Shown here: positions 13,401 to 23,659 of the stretch, piece after piece
Position numbering within the stretch: position 1 is the stretch's first letter
Layout: the number at the start of each line of letters is the position of its first letter
Assembly (NCBI GenBank): GCA_013407085.1
Contig: JACCGJ010009915.1
Location: 53,580 to 117,579, forward strand
Length of the DNA: 64,000 nucleotides
Reading direction: 5' to 3'
DNA from: Atriophallophorus winterbourni
Lineage: Eukaryota; Platyhelminthes; Trematoda; Plagiorchiida; Microphallidae
The notes under the pieces: model-generated
Seen by the model: only the letters and a program-made list of their open reading frames with translations
Database searches by the model: none
Told to the model about the DNA's origin: nothing
Made by a program: the position numbers and the translations under genes

Positions 13401-13656
13401 TCCATTTATTTCAGGAAATTATCTCCAAGAGACGTTTTGGTTGCCACCACCGTGTTAGCGCATAACTCATGGAACGTAAATGTAAAAAATTTCCGAGACC
13501 AAAGGAGATAATTTGAAGGCTGCTGAAAACCTCTAATCGCAATTCTCTGAAAATTGTTTCGTATATTTTACCACATGATCCACGCTCGAGTGACACAGAA
13601 CAAATTGTCAAGAAGACAATTAACACCGATTTATAAAAAGGTTGCAGGGGTTGCAT
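7659..13656 (-). CDS. MEG-like micro-exon gene model, copy 1 (most complete)
   Basis: Minus-strand model joining 13572-13656 (signal peptide), 13163-13186, 11385-11405, 10354-10377, 9220-9243, 8319-8339, 7952-7969 and 7659-7711. The lengths 85+24+21+24+24+21+18+53 sum to 270 nt, 90 codons with the stop, and every junction is phase 1. The predicted product is a small secreted protein of about 89 residues: a 28-residue leader, short Ala/Pro/Gln/Thr-rich segments, and a tail beginning DDQSVINEK. This matches the family pattern of schistosome MEGs (signal peptide, symmetric micro-exons, longer end exons). Function is unknown; secretion is inferred from the leader only. Exon choice in the real transcript may differ, since MEGs are heavily alternatively spliced. 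The joins are inferred from splice motifs, not from transcripts. Confidence 0.55.
7952..7969 (-). CDS. 18-nt micro-exon, DNCKTC
   Basis: Acceptor atagcatcgcag and donor GTACCTATG bound 18 nt, phase 1, reading (D)NCKTC: a pair of cysteines next to an otherwise Cys-poor product. It sits between the 21-nt exon and the terminal exon. Confidence 0.42.
8052..8078 (-). other. Candidate 27-nt exon with in-frame stop
   Basis: Acceptor aaattgtcag and donor GTAAACC bound 27 nt. In phase 1 it reads AIPTTKVY and then TAA. If spliced in, it would end the protein early as an alternative terminus. Copies near 11118-11144, 20538, 29278, 32575, 47820 and 58825 also carry a stop in this phase. Confidence 0.25.
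8319..8339 (-). CDS. 21-nt micro-exon, GNAAPRT
   Basis: Acceptor cttatttgcag and donor GTATGTTG enclose exactly 21 nt, phase 1, reading (G)NAAPRT. It is the most divergent member of a seven-copy exon family whose flanking introns are nearly identical. Confidence 0.6.
8926..8978. repeat. TA microsatellite
   Basis: Alternating TA with short TTTAT interruptions inside a MEG intron. Confidence 0.85.
9220..9243 (-). CDS. 24-nt micro-exon, ATAPTQPP
   Basis: Acceptor acaccaacag and donor GTGCGTTATC enclose 24 nt reading (A)TAPTQPP in phase 1. The Thr/Pro composition would suit O-glycosylation (inference). Confidence 0.6.
9366..9580 (-). repeat. Dispersed SINE-like repeat, one unit with hammerhead
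   Basis: Reverse-strand copy of the 240-bp unit, from gtgttgctcacatcc to cacaaagtgatacttgg. Confidence 0.6.
9396..9433 (-). ncRNA. Type I hammerhead ribozyme-like motif
   Basis: Sense strand: stem I CCAC, core CTGACGA, stem II GGC-AAACA-GTC (one G-U pair), core GAAA, minimal stem III CCGG, cleavage-type UA, then GTGG closing stem I. All conserved core positions are present. The tiny stem III resembles the hammerheads of the schistosome Sm-alpha repeat and Penelope-like elements (family knowledge). A C-A mismatch at the base of stem II weakens it. Confidence 0.5.
9686..9709 (-). pseudogene. Decayed 24-nt micro-exon
   Basis: Clearly homologous to 10354-10377 (TAQPNTV-like reading) with a good acceptor. 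The donor GTGCG has become GAGGCG, and a GC donor there would leave a non-multiple-of-three exon. Confidence 0.5.
9737..9807. repeat. TA microsatellite
   Basis: Interrupted TA tract just upstream (sense) of a decayed 24-nt exon. Confidence 0.85.
10036..10240 (-). repeat. Dispersed SINE-like repeat, one unit with hammerhead
   Basis: Second reverse-strand unit, 668 bp from the first, with the same flanking intron and neighbouring micro-exon. Confidence 0.6.
10064..10101 (-). ncRNA. Type I hammerhead ribozyme-like motif
   Basis: Same complete core and stem I CCAC/GTGG pairing as 9396-9433. Confidence 0.5.
10354..10377 (-). CDS. 24-nt micro-exon, ATAQPNPV
   Basis: Same splice motifs as 9220-9243; reads (A)TAQPNPV. 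The upstream (sense) intron carries a TA microsatellite next to the acceptor, as in the other members. Confidence 0.6.
10408..10454. repeat. TA microsatellite
   Basis: Uninterrupted TA tract just upstream (sense) of the exon at 10354-10377. Confidence 0.85.
11385..11405 (-). CDS. 21-nt micro-exon, GQPAQGT
   Basis: Same acceptor and donor as 8319-8339, reading (G)QPAQGT. In gene copy 1 this and the 8319 exon would both be present, giving two diverged versions of the same module in one transcript. Confidence 0.6.
11958..12124 (+). other. Plus-strand Cys-rich ORF segment with splice donor
   Basis: An open frame contains YPENTRDVCDENACECGS and then FFINFGLASHF, ending at a strong donor GTAAGTA at 12118. 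Copies at about 21.4, 30.2, 33.5, 48.7 and 59.7 kb keep the frame and the GTAAGT. Most differences between copies are synonymous in this frame, apart from one Glu-to-Lys. No family recognised. It could be a stray exon of an unrelated gene inside the MEG intron, or chance. Confidence 0.2.
13163..13186 (-). CDS. 24-nt micro-exon, (A)RMRSIIL type
   Basis: Acceptor ctaacacag and donor GTAAAACA bound 24 nt that read RMRSIIL in phase 1 after the split Ala codon. It is the first plausible exon downstream of the signal-peptide exon. The donor is modest and the residues are unlike the Pro/Gln exons, so it is less certain. Confidence 0.35.
13572..13656 (-). CDS. Signal-peptide first exon, copy 1
   Basis: An ATG preceded immediately by an in-frame TAA opens 28 codons. 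The peptide starts MQPLQPFYKS, continues with a hydrophobic core VLIVFLTIC, and ends near SLERGSC: a classic secretory leader. The exon ends TGT G, followed by donor GTAAAATATA, so it closes in phase 1, exactly the phase needed by all the micro-exons downstream. The reading frame stays open beyond the donor for 81 codons in total, but that extension is intronic if the donor is used. Confidence 0.6.
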
Positions 13657-13969
13657 TTATATTGTTATGACAATAAAAATGCTTGTGAATTGCACGATTT
13701 GATGCGAACCGGTCTTCTTTTTAAAATCATGTTTGTAATGTATTTATATTGATGTGCTTTATTCAGTAAACAATAAAAGTATAATTATTATTGATAGGTA
13801 AATAAAAATGTCATTGCCAACGAATCGCTATGTAATTGTGCAGCTGCTGGTTAGTGAATGTTGTAAAATAATGAAATTCGAATTTGTTTATTTTTAAATA
13901 ATAAAGGTATATAGAAACGTAAGTATTTGCTTAAATAAATAATTTAAATGTTCGTAGTAACAAACGTAC

Positions 13970-13975
13970 CTGGAA
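13970..13975 (-). CDS. 6-nt micro-exon, VP
   Basis: Acceptor gaataaactccag and a strong donor GTACGTTTG leave six bases, TTCCAG, phase 1, adding (V)P. At homologous sites elsewhere (near 5570, 25190, 37220, 40860) the donor is GATACT and the exon is dead. Exons this small are known in schistosome MEGs. Confidence 0.35.
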
Positions 13976-14244
13976 CTGGAGTTTATTCGCAAACGTTGTT
14001 TAAAAATTCTAATATTAATGCCCAAGCAAGTTGAGTGTGCACATCGCAGATCCAGCTGTGGATTGTAGTTGTTGACCTAATCCTTCGGTCGAAGTCGACC
14101 GCTTCGACGTTTAAAACGCTTATAAAATTCGTGTATCCTTTAAGTGATTAACATTGCTACATCATTGTTGTATTATATTTGAATATTCTGAAAAAAACAT
14201 GTAACCCCAAAATAACTATTAATAATACATTATTACAAACGTAC

Positions 14245-14271
14245 TCAATGACACAACTGCAGGTCCTTCAT
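14245..14271 (-). CDS. 27-nt micro-exon, DEGPAVVSL
   Basis: Acceptor aaccactacag and donor GTACGTTTG enclose 27 nt reading (D)EGPAVVSL in phase 1. It is longer than the 18-nt family but shares its acceptor, so it probably derives from the same module. Confidence 0.5.
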   Translation of the reverse strand: MKDLQLCH

Positions 14272-14645
14272 CTGTAGTGGTTAGTTTAAGAAAATCGCTG
14301 TTGAACTGAGGTGGATAAGCACAATAATAATGCTAATTTTTGAAACATTTTTGCGTCTGTGCTTAATGTAAATGCATGTGAATATTCAAGGTTTGCTGAT
14401 AAAAGATTTTTGGTTGGATAATTGTGGTTCTAATTTAGCAAGAATGTTGTGATAATTATATGCAAAGATATACAAAATATACACATATATAACGACAATG
14501 AAAATGCTTGTGGATTTCACGATTTGATCTGATTCGATCTTCTGTTTCGAAATCGTGTTTGTAATGTAGTTATCATAATGTGCTACATTTAGAAAACCAT
14601 AAAAAGTATATTTATAACGAAACGTAAATAATAATTTCAACGAAC

Positions 14646-14669
14646 CACCAGTAAATTTTCGGGGAACCG
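14646..14669 (-). CDS. 24-nt micro-exon, AVPRKFTG
   Basis: Acceptor ttcacaaaccag, weak donor GTTCGTTG, reading (A)VPRKFTG. In the blocks at 23,800, 35,830 and 62,100 this exon is deleted and its flanks are joined. Confidence 0.4.
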
Positions 14670-14854
14670 CTGGTTTGTGAAAATTTTCACAATAATGAAA
14701 TGATATAATAATTCGATTTCGTTGATTTTTTCAAAATTTATTTAGATATTTAGAAACGTCAGTATTTGCACAAACAAAAAAATTTAATGCATGCTGTCAT
14801 AAAAAACATTTATTAGTGTCTGTAGTATAAAAATAATTGCTAAAGAATCTCTAC

Positions 14855-14875
14855 GTGATGATTGAGCTGTAGATG
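14855..14875 (-). CDS. 21-nt micro-exon with relocated donor, ASTAQSS
   Basis: Acceptor cacaaacag. The ancestral donor six bases further has become ATTCTT, but an internal GTAGAG keeps a 21-nt in-frame exon reading (A)STAQSS. Use of the internal donor is uncertain. Confidence 0.33.
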
Positions 14876-15849
14876 CTGTTTGTGATTTTTCTAAATGAGG
14901 AATGTTAGATTAAGTCAAAGTCCTCTTGAGGTTTATCTTATTACTGGTGAAATAAAAATTTTGTAAGTGATTAATTATGAAATTTATAATCCTCAGTATT
15001 TGCATTAATACAGAATTTGAATATATTGTTCATAGATTTCCGGATAATAATTGACATAAGATCCGTTTTAAATGTTTCATGAATCGGATCACGAAATATT
15101 CGGCGCGGGACATTTAATATTTTGCGATTTTTTCAGGCATGTTGACATGTTATTATATTGCAATCGCTGACACAGATATATTGTTGAACAGAACATTCTT
15201 AGGATTCACTTTTGTTTGGCATATACATCACTGAAAGTTTAATTTATGGCGATCTTATACTTCTGTTAAATTGGTAAAACTAATGTTGATTTTAATGCCT
15301 AAAATCAAGAAAAACAATACTACTTAAAATATTCCATTCAACGTGAAATCATTAAATTTTATATTTTCAAAGTATATTTCTAATTTACATGATAGTAAAT
15401 AGATTAAAAAAGCAAATTAAGAGACGCGTAAACAAAATCATTTAGAATTAGGGGGTAAAATGTTGAATCAGTTTATCACCATGCCGCAAGTTTCACTATC
15501 ATAAAAACGGATTTTTTTGCAATGTATTTGAATGGATCAACATTTTGGAGCCACCGGATTCTAGCATGTTACTGGTAAATTGTATGATTCTGAATAAACA
15601 TGATTTTTATATCACCGCGAGATTTTACAGAAATTACTGAGACTTCTAAAACAAATTAATACAGTATCAGACTTTTGAATCTGATCAATTCATCATTGTT
15701 TTTTACATATATACATATATGTTTATATATTAGCAATTGACATTATCTTAAATTGTATCTGTTGGTGTATGAATATTGTAATGTATTAAAATATATAAAT
15801 ATGCATTAATCATAAATTAAAAGTTTTTGTTTATAATTTTTGGGATAAC

Positions 15850-17535
15850 AAATAAATTTAAATTACTGATTATGACTGTGAAGAGAACATTATTTGGCCC
15901 CATCCTGCTTTTCCGATTCACCTTCCACCAACGTATCCGAAGTCGGATTGCTGGAAATCTGTCTGCATTAGCCCGATTCCAAAGAAAGATCCCGGTAAAT
16001 ACCGTCCTATCGCGTGCACGTCGCAGATGCATAAGGTACATGAGAAAATAGTTTTACGGCGACTCGTGTCCAGCTGTCAGGTGCATGATGCTCATCAGTT
16101 CGCGTACCGGAAAAATCGTTCAACTGTCGATGCTGTCGCTGTCCTCAGATTTTATCTCACGTTCTCTAGATAGCAAAACTTTGGATTACACAAATGCCTT
16201 TAACAGTGTTCTAGGAAACTCCTTACTTAAAAAAATTATCTGATCTTGGCGTCACGGCAAATATTCTTCATTGGCTGTATCCTATTTTGAGGGTCGTATC
16301 CAATACACATTCGCGAAGGACCAAACCTCCCGTGAAATAGCTATTCTCCGTGGTGTCCTTCAAGGTGCAATATTGTCCCCATTCCTATTTTCCCTTTATA
16401 TTTCTGATCTTCTGTCTGACCTATCTGCAATTACCCTCAAATACGCTGATGATGTTGCCATTGTTGTAAATCAATTTCGTCGGATCGAGCAACATGCCTT
16501 AGGATCAATGGCAACGAACATTGGTCAATGGTCCTCCACGATTGGTTGAATCCTTCTAAATGCAGCGAAATTGTATTTTCTAACATGATTGGACAGCGTT
16601 GATTAGCCCTTCATCAAGAAATTCCTCGCGTTTTTCCTAACGGCTTGGTGTTAGACTTATGCTGCAGCTTTAATTATCTTGGTGTTACAATATCTGAAAA
16701 TCTTAGCTGGACTGAAAATGTTACAAGAGCATTCATAAAAGCGCGCCAACTGTCATTCTACGCACTACGTATCCGTTCTTTCTACGTTCCACCAAATCTC
16801 ATTCAACTTTTCGCTTTTTTCTTGCATTATTCCCCACCTTCTTCTCGCATTTCCTGTGATTTTTCCCGGCCTTTTGGAAAAGGATTTCACGATGATCAGA
16901 AGATGCAATAAGCTCATCTCAATATTCAGTTGTGTTTCCGCTGATGACATTCAAGACACTATTGTCAATCGTCATTTTCGGGAATGCAGCAGATTGATCG
17001 CGAACATTTCTACTGATAGTTTACATCCATTGAACAAAAGCCTTGTTTCTTGCAGATGTTTTTCTTCCACCCAAAGCCGGTACGTTATTCCCTATTCAAA
17101 AACGAATAAATTTAGAAATTCTTTTATTACATACTTGGCCCGATACATGGTACAGCAATCAAGAGCTGTTACAGAGTTGAAAGAACGCTTGACAATTTTC
17201 TAATGATGCCACGATGTCCCAGTTAATTTTCGAGTTAATTTTTTAAACTCCGCTAACATTTGTCTAGCCCATGGTAACCTGACACTATTTTAGCCCAAGT
17301 ATTACTTCATTATGTGGCACTTCATATATATTTTATTTTATTTGCATTATATAAAGAACCTAATTTTTTATTCCCGTGACATTTGTCTAGCCCGTGGTAA
17401 TCTGACACTCCATTGGCCTATGTATTATTTCATTGTGCACACGCTATACGTATTTTTTTATTGGTATTATGTGGAGAAATTAATCTATTGCTGAAAATTC
17501 GTGAACACTAATAAAGTCATTCTTCTTCTTCTCAT
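15850..17535 (+). mobile_element. LINE-A, degenerate non-LTR retrotransposon with reverse transcriptase
   Basis: Frames broken by stops and shifts. Recognisable pieces in order: KYRPIACTSQMHK, QFAYRKNRSTVDAV, DYTNAFNSV, ILHWL, GRIQYTFAKDQTSREIAI, GVLQGAILSPFLFSLY, and the catalytic box LKYADDVAI (16436-16462), then YLGVTISENLSWTE and a C-terminal region. The 3' untranslated end at about 17,535 carries a CTT-rich tail. 5' truncated: no endonuclease is seen. Not active. Confidence 0.75.
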
Positions 17536-18664
17536 CATGCATATAATTTTCAATATACACTCAATTCATTCCAGTCTACAGACTTCTGAAACTGGTATCT
17601 TAGACAAGAGTGTCATGAGTCGAACCTATTGTGCTGGTTATAAATGCTTCAGAATTTATTAACTGATGCACCAAATAGATTTGGCAGAAAATGATTTTGT
17701 CGTTTCATACTCAGTTTCGTAAATTACTTTGTAGTTTAGGTTTCCAGATTCCATTTATTATAGGCAAATACGTCGTCACTCATTGACACAATTTGAACTA
17801 TTTCCTGCCAATGCTCCGGAGATCGTGCTTATGTATATTCAACTAGACGAAAAAAGTCATTTGTAAAACGGAACTTCATGATGCTGTCTATACTTACGAG
17901 TTGAGTATGGCAATTAACAAAACGTTCGGTGCTTGAGAAGCACAGGTTAAAAAATGCAAATAGAGATTGTTTCACAAATACTCATTTTCACGCATTTACA
18001 TCACTCAAGCAGACATTTTACGAACGAATTCTCGCTCAATGCTCTAATCCGTTAGGGGCAGTTTGATCAGAAACCGCTCATACTTTAGTTGCTTCATATG
18101 CATCAATTTTCAGATACATTATTGCGAAATATAATAGTATGTTAATGTGGAAATAATAGCGTTAATGTGTATATTTTCTAAATTATACCAGATCGAATTT
18201 GTTGTATCACAGATTTAAATTTAGAAAGCAAAGCAAGCATATTTTGCAAAATGTTAACTAATAACAGATGAAACGTGAGAAAGTTAGAGGAACGAATGGT
18301 ACTTTATATCAAGTTTAAATTCGGAAGCACACAATTTATCAGGTAACTTAGCAATTCAGAAAAACAGCCGTTATTGCAATACTGTGAATATATACACTCT
18401 TATACGAAACAATCTTAAACTTACCACCTTAATTTCCTCTAATATAACGAACTTGTTTCACTCTTTATCTTTTTTCATATATTGAACTTCGAATTCTAAG
18501 CATTTGGTTTTTTTATGATTTTTACGTATACCATTTTTAGATCCATACTACTAATAATAAATATGTCCAACTATTTTGCAGTAACGCTCATATTCTATAT
18601 CCGGATACATACGATTGGATTCTCCCGAAATCATGATAGATTAGCTTTCTAATGATGCTCTGCA

Positions 18665-19545
18665 ATCCAAAAATATAACGTGTTTACATCTGCCAATCCG
18701 CTTATCAATCTCCGTGTCTAGCGAGAGGTTATCCGCATTGGTTGAACTAAGATATGTGAAATGATGTACTAGTTTAAGCTGACAGTTTCCAGCAGTGATG
18801 ATTGGAGGCGACAAAGTTCCCTGTTAGTATTGTTTGGAATATTTGTAGCTCGAGTCGGCAAGTTTATGCGGTAGAACCTTACTGTCCCTGGAGTAGAGAG
18901 AGGAGAATTGCTGTACCCGTTTTCCCATCTGCTGATTTTTGTAAACAATCGGGTCACCGGATGCAGATTTAATGGGATCCGTTTTAAGTTGGTTTGGGCC
19001 AATGGCTCTCATGATCCCATCATACGTACCGTGAAAATCTCCGATATCCGCAGTTTTTACACATTGAGGCTAATTTCATTAAAGTAGTCGTTTGCACATC
19101 GCCTTGCAATCTGTTGGACCTTATTTCTAGCTGCTATTAGAAGTCGTCAGTTTTCGCCTGTTGGCATAGCTTTGAACCTCCAGAATGCTGACCGTTTCTC
19201 ATCCAGCACAGCAGTCATCTCAGAAGCTTTTGCTTCGAACCAGTCGCTCGTTCGAGCTTTCTTCGGACCGAAAGTGGAAAGTGCGAATCGGCATATGCAG
19301 CTTTTTATCGATTCCCAGTTTTCTGAAGCAGTTTCGAGTTGGTGTTCTTGTTGAACTCTGCTGTGAAGGCTTTTGCGAATCGCGCAATTAGATTAGGTTT
19401 GCACGTGCGAGTGACGTCTATCCTAGGCTTGGCAGATATTTTGGTGCGGTGAAATCTCTTGTGCGGAAGCTTCAGTTTTGCAAAGACACGTGAATGATCA
19501 GTGTTGCAGTCTGCCCTTTTATATGATTTTGAGAAGAGCACGCTT
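18665..19545 (-). mobile_element. LINE-C, RTE-like element with internal deletion
   Basis: Read on the minus strand, 19541-18840 gives the end of an endonuclease domain (NTDHSRVFAKLKLPHKR) and the linker (DWFEAKASEMTAVLDEKRSA, QQMGKRVQQFSSLYSRDSKV). It then jumps at about 18,830 to the far C-terminal RT motif (SPPIITAGNCQLKLV, NADNLSLDTEIDKRIGRC). The whole RT catalytic core is missing. The motif style is that of RTE/BovB-type LINEs. Confidence 0.65.
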
Positions 19546-20116
19546 CCTATATTAGTGCGCTTAACAAGAATAATATCAAGCTAATGCAAATGCTTAGAGC
19601 GAGGATGTTTCCGAGAGACTTTATGCTGTGGTTTTGTTTGAAATTAAGTGTTAGTGACACAGTATGAACTGTGTAGGATACTTTCAAATATAAACATATA
19701 AAGTTTTTACATCGAAATATGTTTAGCATAATTAGCATAAATTGACCTTGCTGACAGTCGCTTTCCTCTCACAAATCATTTCATGGAATTTATATACCGA
19801 ATTTATCGAATACGGAAAATGTCAACGCAGTTTCACATTTCACATTATTAATTGCCATCAGACTGATCTACTATTAATTTTTCTGTATTATATATGCTTC
19901 TAAAAATAAAACGTAATATTTAGAGTGTTTTCGCCAGTCAATTTGTCTAATAAACCCTGTATATATTGACCCATTTTATGATTGCATTTCAAATATAACT
20001 CTAAATATGCTTGTATTTACATCATAAAGTTGAATAAAGAAGGTATACATTTTTAGCACTGAATAATCCATTGAGCTATTTGCAGTAGTAATGTTGTTCA
20101 ACTGTAGTCGATGAGC

Positions 20117-20169
20117 TCATTTTAAATCTATCGTCACCATGGCTTTTTCGTTTATGACCGACTGGTTAT
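20117..20169 (-). CDS. Terminal coding exon, short tail
   Basis: Same as 7659-7711 but starting DNQS, which creates an N-Q-S glycosylation sequon. Confidence 0.5.
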
Positions 20170-23071
20170 CTGAGGTATGCAAGAATTTTTATAGTATCTA
20201 GGTAATAAATATCTGCTCGCGCATACGTAAATATCTGGTTTCCGTGAAGCAGAAAATTTGGACAGGTCACAAAATAATCGGCGAGGGACATTTAATCTTA
20301 TGCCATTTATTCATACAAAATGACTTAACTCGCTTTCCAGTTGAATTCCAGATATTGTTCATTCGGACTAAACGATTTTACAAGTAATACGCTCATTTTA
20401 CTTATGATTCAAGAATAACCATCATAGGTACCACAGGTTTTACAATTATCTGCGATGCTATAGATTCTCTTGTTGAAACATTTAATTAGAATATCAATGG
20501 TGCTATATTCTATCCGTTAAATTAGGTTCACGTTATTAAATTTTGATGGTCGGAATAGCTGACAATTTATTCAAATATATCACTAACCACTGAAACGGTT
20601 TGCCGAAACATTTGCGTGTTTTTTTCAAATGCTCTCTGGAAATCGTGACTTATCGAATATATTCACCTAAGCGAATTAATTTTGTTCATTGAGATACATT
20701 TCTAGTCAATCTTCTGTGAATATCGTAAAAAGAAATTCGCTTATGTCAACATATGCGAGATACATTTTGTGTACGTTAGATTATTTCAATCAACTTACCG
20801 GTTTGTTGCGCAGCTTGACATGCAAATAAGTTGAGAGAATGTAATTTTTAATGTGTTTAGCACCGCTGAACATCACTCTAAATCTTGCATGTTATAAAGT
20901 CAGAGATGATGTATGATGTGATCCCATGAAAATAAAATTGTTTACTTTATCAAACATATTGTGATTAATGACATTCGACGTTCCTGACAGAACATTATTT
21001 TGAAATTCGCACAAAACGGAAAAATGTTTGCCATTCGACTAAATTCAAACATTCTTCCCAAATTTGGTATCAACCCACAAATTAAATATTTCGACAAATG
21101 TATGTCATTCGCCAATTTGGTTTGATTTCGCTCCTGATTTATTTTTTGGCGCTGCTCTGATAATAAATAACATTTTTTCATTAATTCCATTTCATTCTTA
21201 ATTACTACACGATTCAATTAATGTTCAATTCATTTATTCATTCATTTTCCTTGTTGAAAGATCAGCTAAAATTTAGAAGTTTTTGATTTGAAAATTATTT
21301 TGCTTGAACAAAATAAAGGCTGTTTCCTGACTGATTGCACTCATCTGTTTGAGGAAGCATGATATCATGTATTGATCTCTGATTTTATACGTTTACGCGT
21401 TTCAAGGAGCCTAATCAAACGTTTGCAAACTAATGATATGAAATATCCTGAAAACACTCGCGATGTGTGTGATGAAAATGCATGCGAATGCGGATCTTTT
21501 TTCATTAACTTTGGCTTAGCCTCACATTTTTGTAAGTAATCAAGTGATATAAAATGTTTGATCGTGTGGACGTTATACAACGAAGACTAAATCGTTCAAG
21601 AGCTTCGGTGTTTTCCGTATTTTCAGGGCGGTCAACCACTCGATGCTAAAAACGATAATATTGTAGAGAATCGCAATCTAAATTCATAAAATGACACAAA
21701 TGTTTATTTATATTTAACTATTAAATTGTTGATAGACCTTGCCAAATATGCTTCGACACATTTGCCTTTCAATTATTGTTTTAATGATATTAAATTTCTT
21801 GTGTTAAGATAATACATCGCTTGAGTGTATACTACTGAGCGCGTTGATATACCAAGAACCTAGTAGAACACACGACCATTCAAATGGTTTGAGCAATCCA
21901 CATTCCCGATTGGATATCCCCCGTAGAGATTTGTTTGTGAATCATTGTTAAACTTGGAACGCATAACTTGATTAAATCATGCACTTGGGACTAGCTATTG
22001 TATTTACATGGTAATTCAGCGAATGCATTAACTACCATACGTTATGAGCCTGTCAAATTTGAGTCTTGTAATGGCATATTTTTTTGACTCAATATAACTC
22101 GTTCTCGTAAGCATTTTGTTAGGAGTAATGGTTTTCTACCATAGAAAGTTTAAGTTCTGTAGTTCGTGTAGCTACATTTTCAGGTGCATCAGCGGTACAA
22201 ATATACGCACTTATATTTAAAACCTCCTTGTCTGCATCAATGTATCTTGGCCTTTAAGGATATGCATTCTCTAACAAAACATTTTAATGATTATCAATCC
22301 ACACACAAGCAGAAATTATATAGATGAAAAAACACTTTTCTTGATTTTCAAATCATTTAGGATTGAGCGATTGAATTTTTGTATACGACATTTGTTTCAC
22401 GTGAGTTCAATGAAAGAGAGTTCACGGGCATTAATGAGATAATAAGGAAATAAAATTTCCACGAGTAAAAGATAATAATAATAAAATTAATATTATTAAT
22501 AATAATATATACTTTTCCATTGAAAAATCCCGGTCTCATCAGAAATTAAGTAATCAAAGCTTAACCACGTGTTTTACTTAAAATAATGCTCCTCATTCTG
22601 GCTGTGTTAGTGAGAAATTCTCATTGTTCCTTTATTTCTCAATATTCCCTTAATTCGCTCCAATCTGTGGGATTCAGAACCTGGTATCTTAGACAAATGT
22701 GCTAAGAGTCAACTTTTCTCTGATGCTTAAAAATGCTAAACATATTAAAAACTAAACATATTTTGCCGTTTTGTAATCAGTTTCGTAAAATTCTTCGTGG
22801 TATAGGTTTCCTGTTTCCATTTATTTCAGGAAATTATCTCCAAGAGACGTTTTGGTTGCCACCACCGTGTTAGCGCATAACTCATGGAACGTAAATGTAA
22901 AAAATTTCCGAGACCAAAGGAGATAATTTGAAGGCTGCTGAAAACCTCTAATCGCAATTCTCTGAAAATTGTTTCGTATATTTTACCACATGATCCACGC
23001 TCGAGTGACACAGAACAAATTGTCAAGAAGACAATTAACACCGATTTATAAAAAGGTTGCAGGGGTTGCAT
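20117..23071 (-). CDS. MEG-like micro-exon gene model, copy 2
   Basis: Model: 22987-23071, 22578-22601, 20799-20813 (cryptic acceptor), 20432-20449 and 20117-20169, total 195 nt with the stop. It has the same signal-peptide exon as copy 1 and a tail starting DNQSVINEK. The 21-nt exon has lost its acceptor AG (AT on the sense strand), but an AG six bases further in would give a 15-nt in-frame exon. The copy is therefore either slightly shortened or skips that exon. It lacks the two 24-nt Thr/Ala/Pro exons of copy 1. Confidence 0.45.
20432..20449 (-). CDS. 18-nt micro-exon, DNCKTC
   Basis: Copy of 7952-7969 with unchanged splice sites and peptide. Confidence 0.4.
20799..20813 (-). CDS. 15-nt micro-exon with shifted acceptor, AAQQT
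   Basis: The expected acceptor ttgcag is ttgcat here. The next AG (gtcaag) leaves 15 nt that keep the frame, reading (A)AQQT, with an improved donor GTAAGTTG. Alternatively the exon is skipped. Confidence 0.35.
22578..22601 (-). CDS. 24-nt micro-exon, (A)RMRSIIL type
   Basis: Duplicate of 13163-13186 with the same splice sites, in gene copy 2. Confidence 0.33.
22987..23071 (-). CDS. Signal-peptide first exon, copy 2
   Basis: Identical in sequence to the exon at 13572-13656, including the phase-1 donor. It lies 9,415 bp from it inside a near-identical block, so it is a recent duplication. Confidence 0.55.
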
Positions 23072-23384
23072 TTATATTGTTATGACAATAAAAATGCTTG
23101 TGAATTGCACGATTTGATGCGAACCGGTCTTCTTTTTAAAATCATGTTTGTAATGTATTTATATTGATGTGCTTTATTCAGTAAACAATAAAAGTATAAT
23201 TATTATTGATAGGTAAATAAAAATGTCATTGCCAACGAATCGCTATGTAATTGTGCAGCTGCTGGTTAGTGAATGTTGTAAAATAATGAAATTCGAATTT
23301 GTTTATTTTTAAATAATAAAGGTATATAGAAACGTAAGTATTTGCTTAAATAAATAATTTAAATGTTCGTAGTAACAAACGTAC

Positions 23385-23390
23385 CTGGAA
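23385..23390 (-). CDS. 6-nt micro-exon, VP
   Basis: Copy of 13970-13975 with the same acceptor and donor. Confidence 0.33.
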
Positions 23391-23659
23391 CTGGAGTTTA
23401 TTCGCAAACGTTGTTTAAAAATTCTAATATTAATGCCCAAGCAAGTTGAGTGTGCACATCGCAGATCCAGCTGTGGATTGTAGTTGTTGACCTAATCCTT
23501 CGGTCGAAGTCGACCGCTTCGACGTTTAAAACGCTTATAAAATTCGTGTATCCTTTAAGTGATTAACATTGCTACATCATTGTTGTATTATATTTGAATA
23601 TTCTGAAAAAAACATGTAACCCCAAAATAACTATTAATAATACATTATTACAAACGTAC

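Larger units (their letters stand above)
11050..14380. repeat. Segmental duplication S, copy 1
   Basis: Carries the signal-peptide exon, the RMRSIIL exon and a 21-nt exon. Matches 20465-23800 at an offset of about 9,415 bp. Confidence 0.75.
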
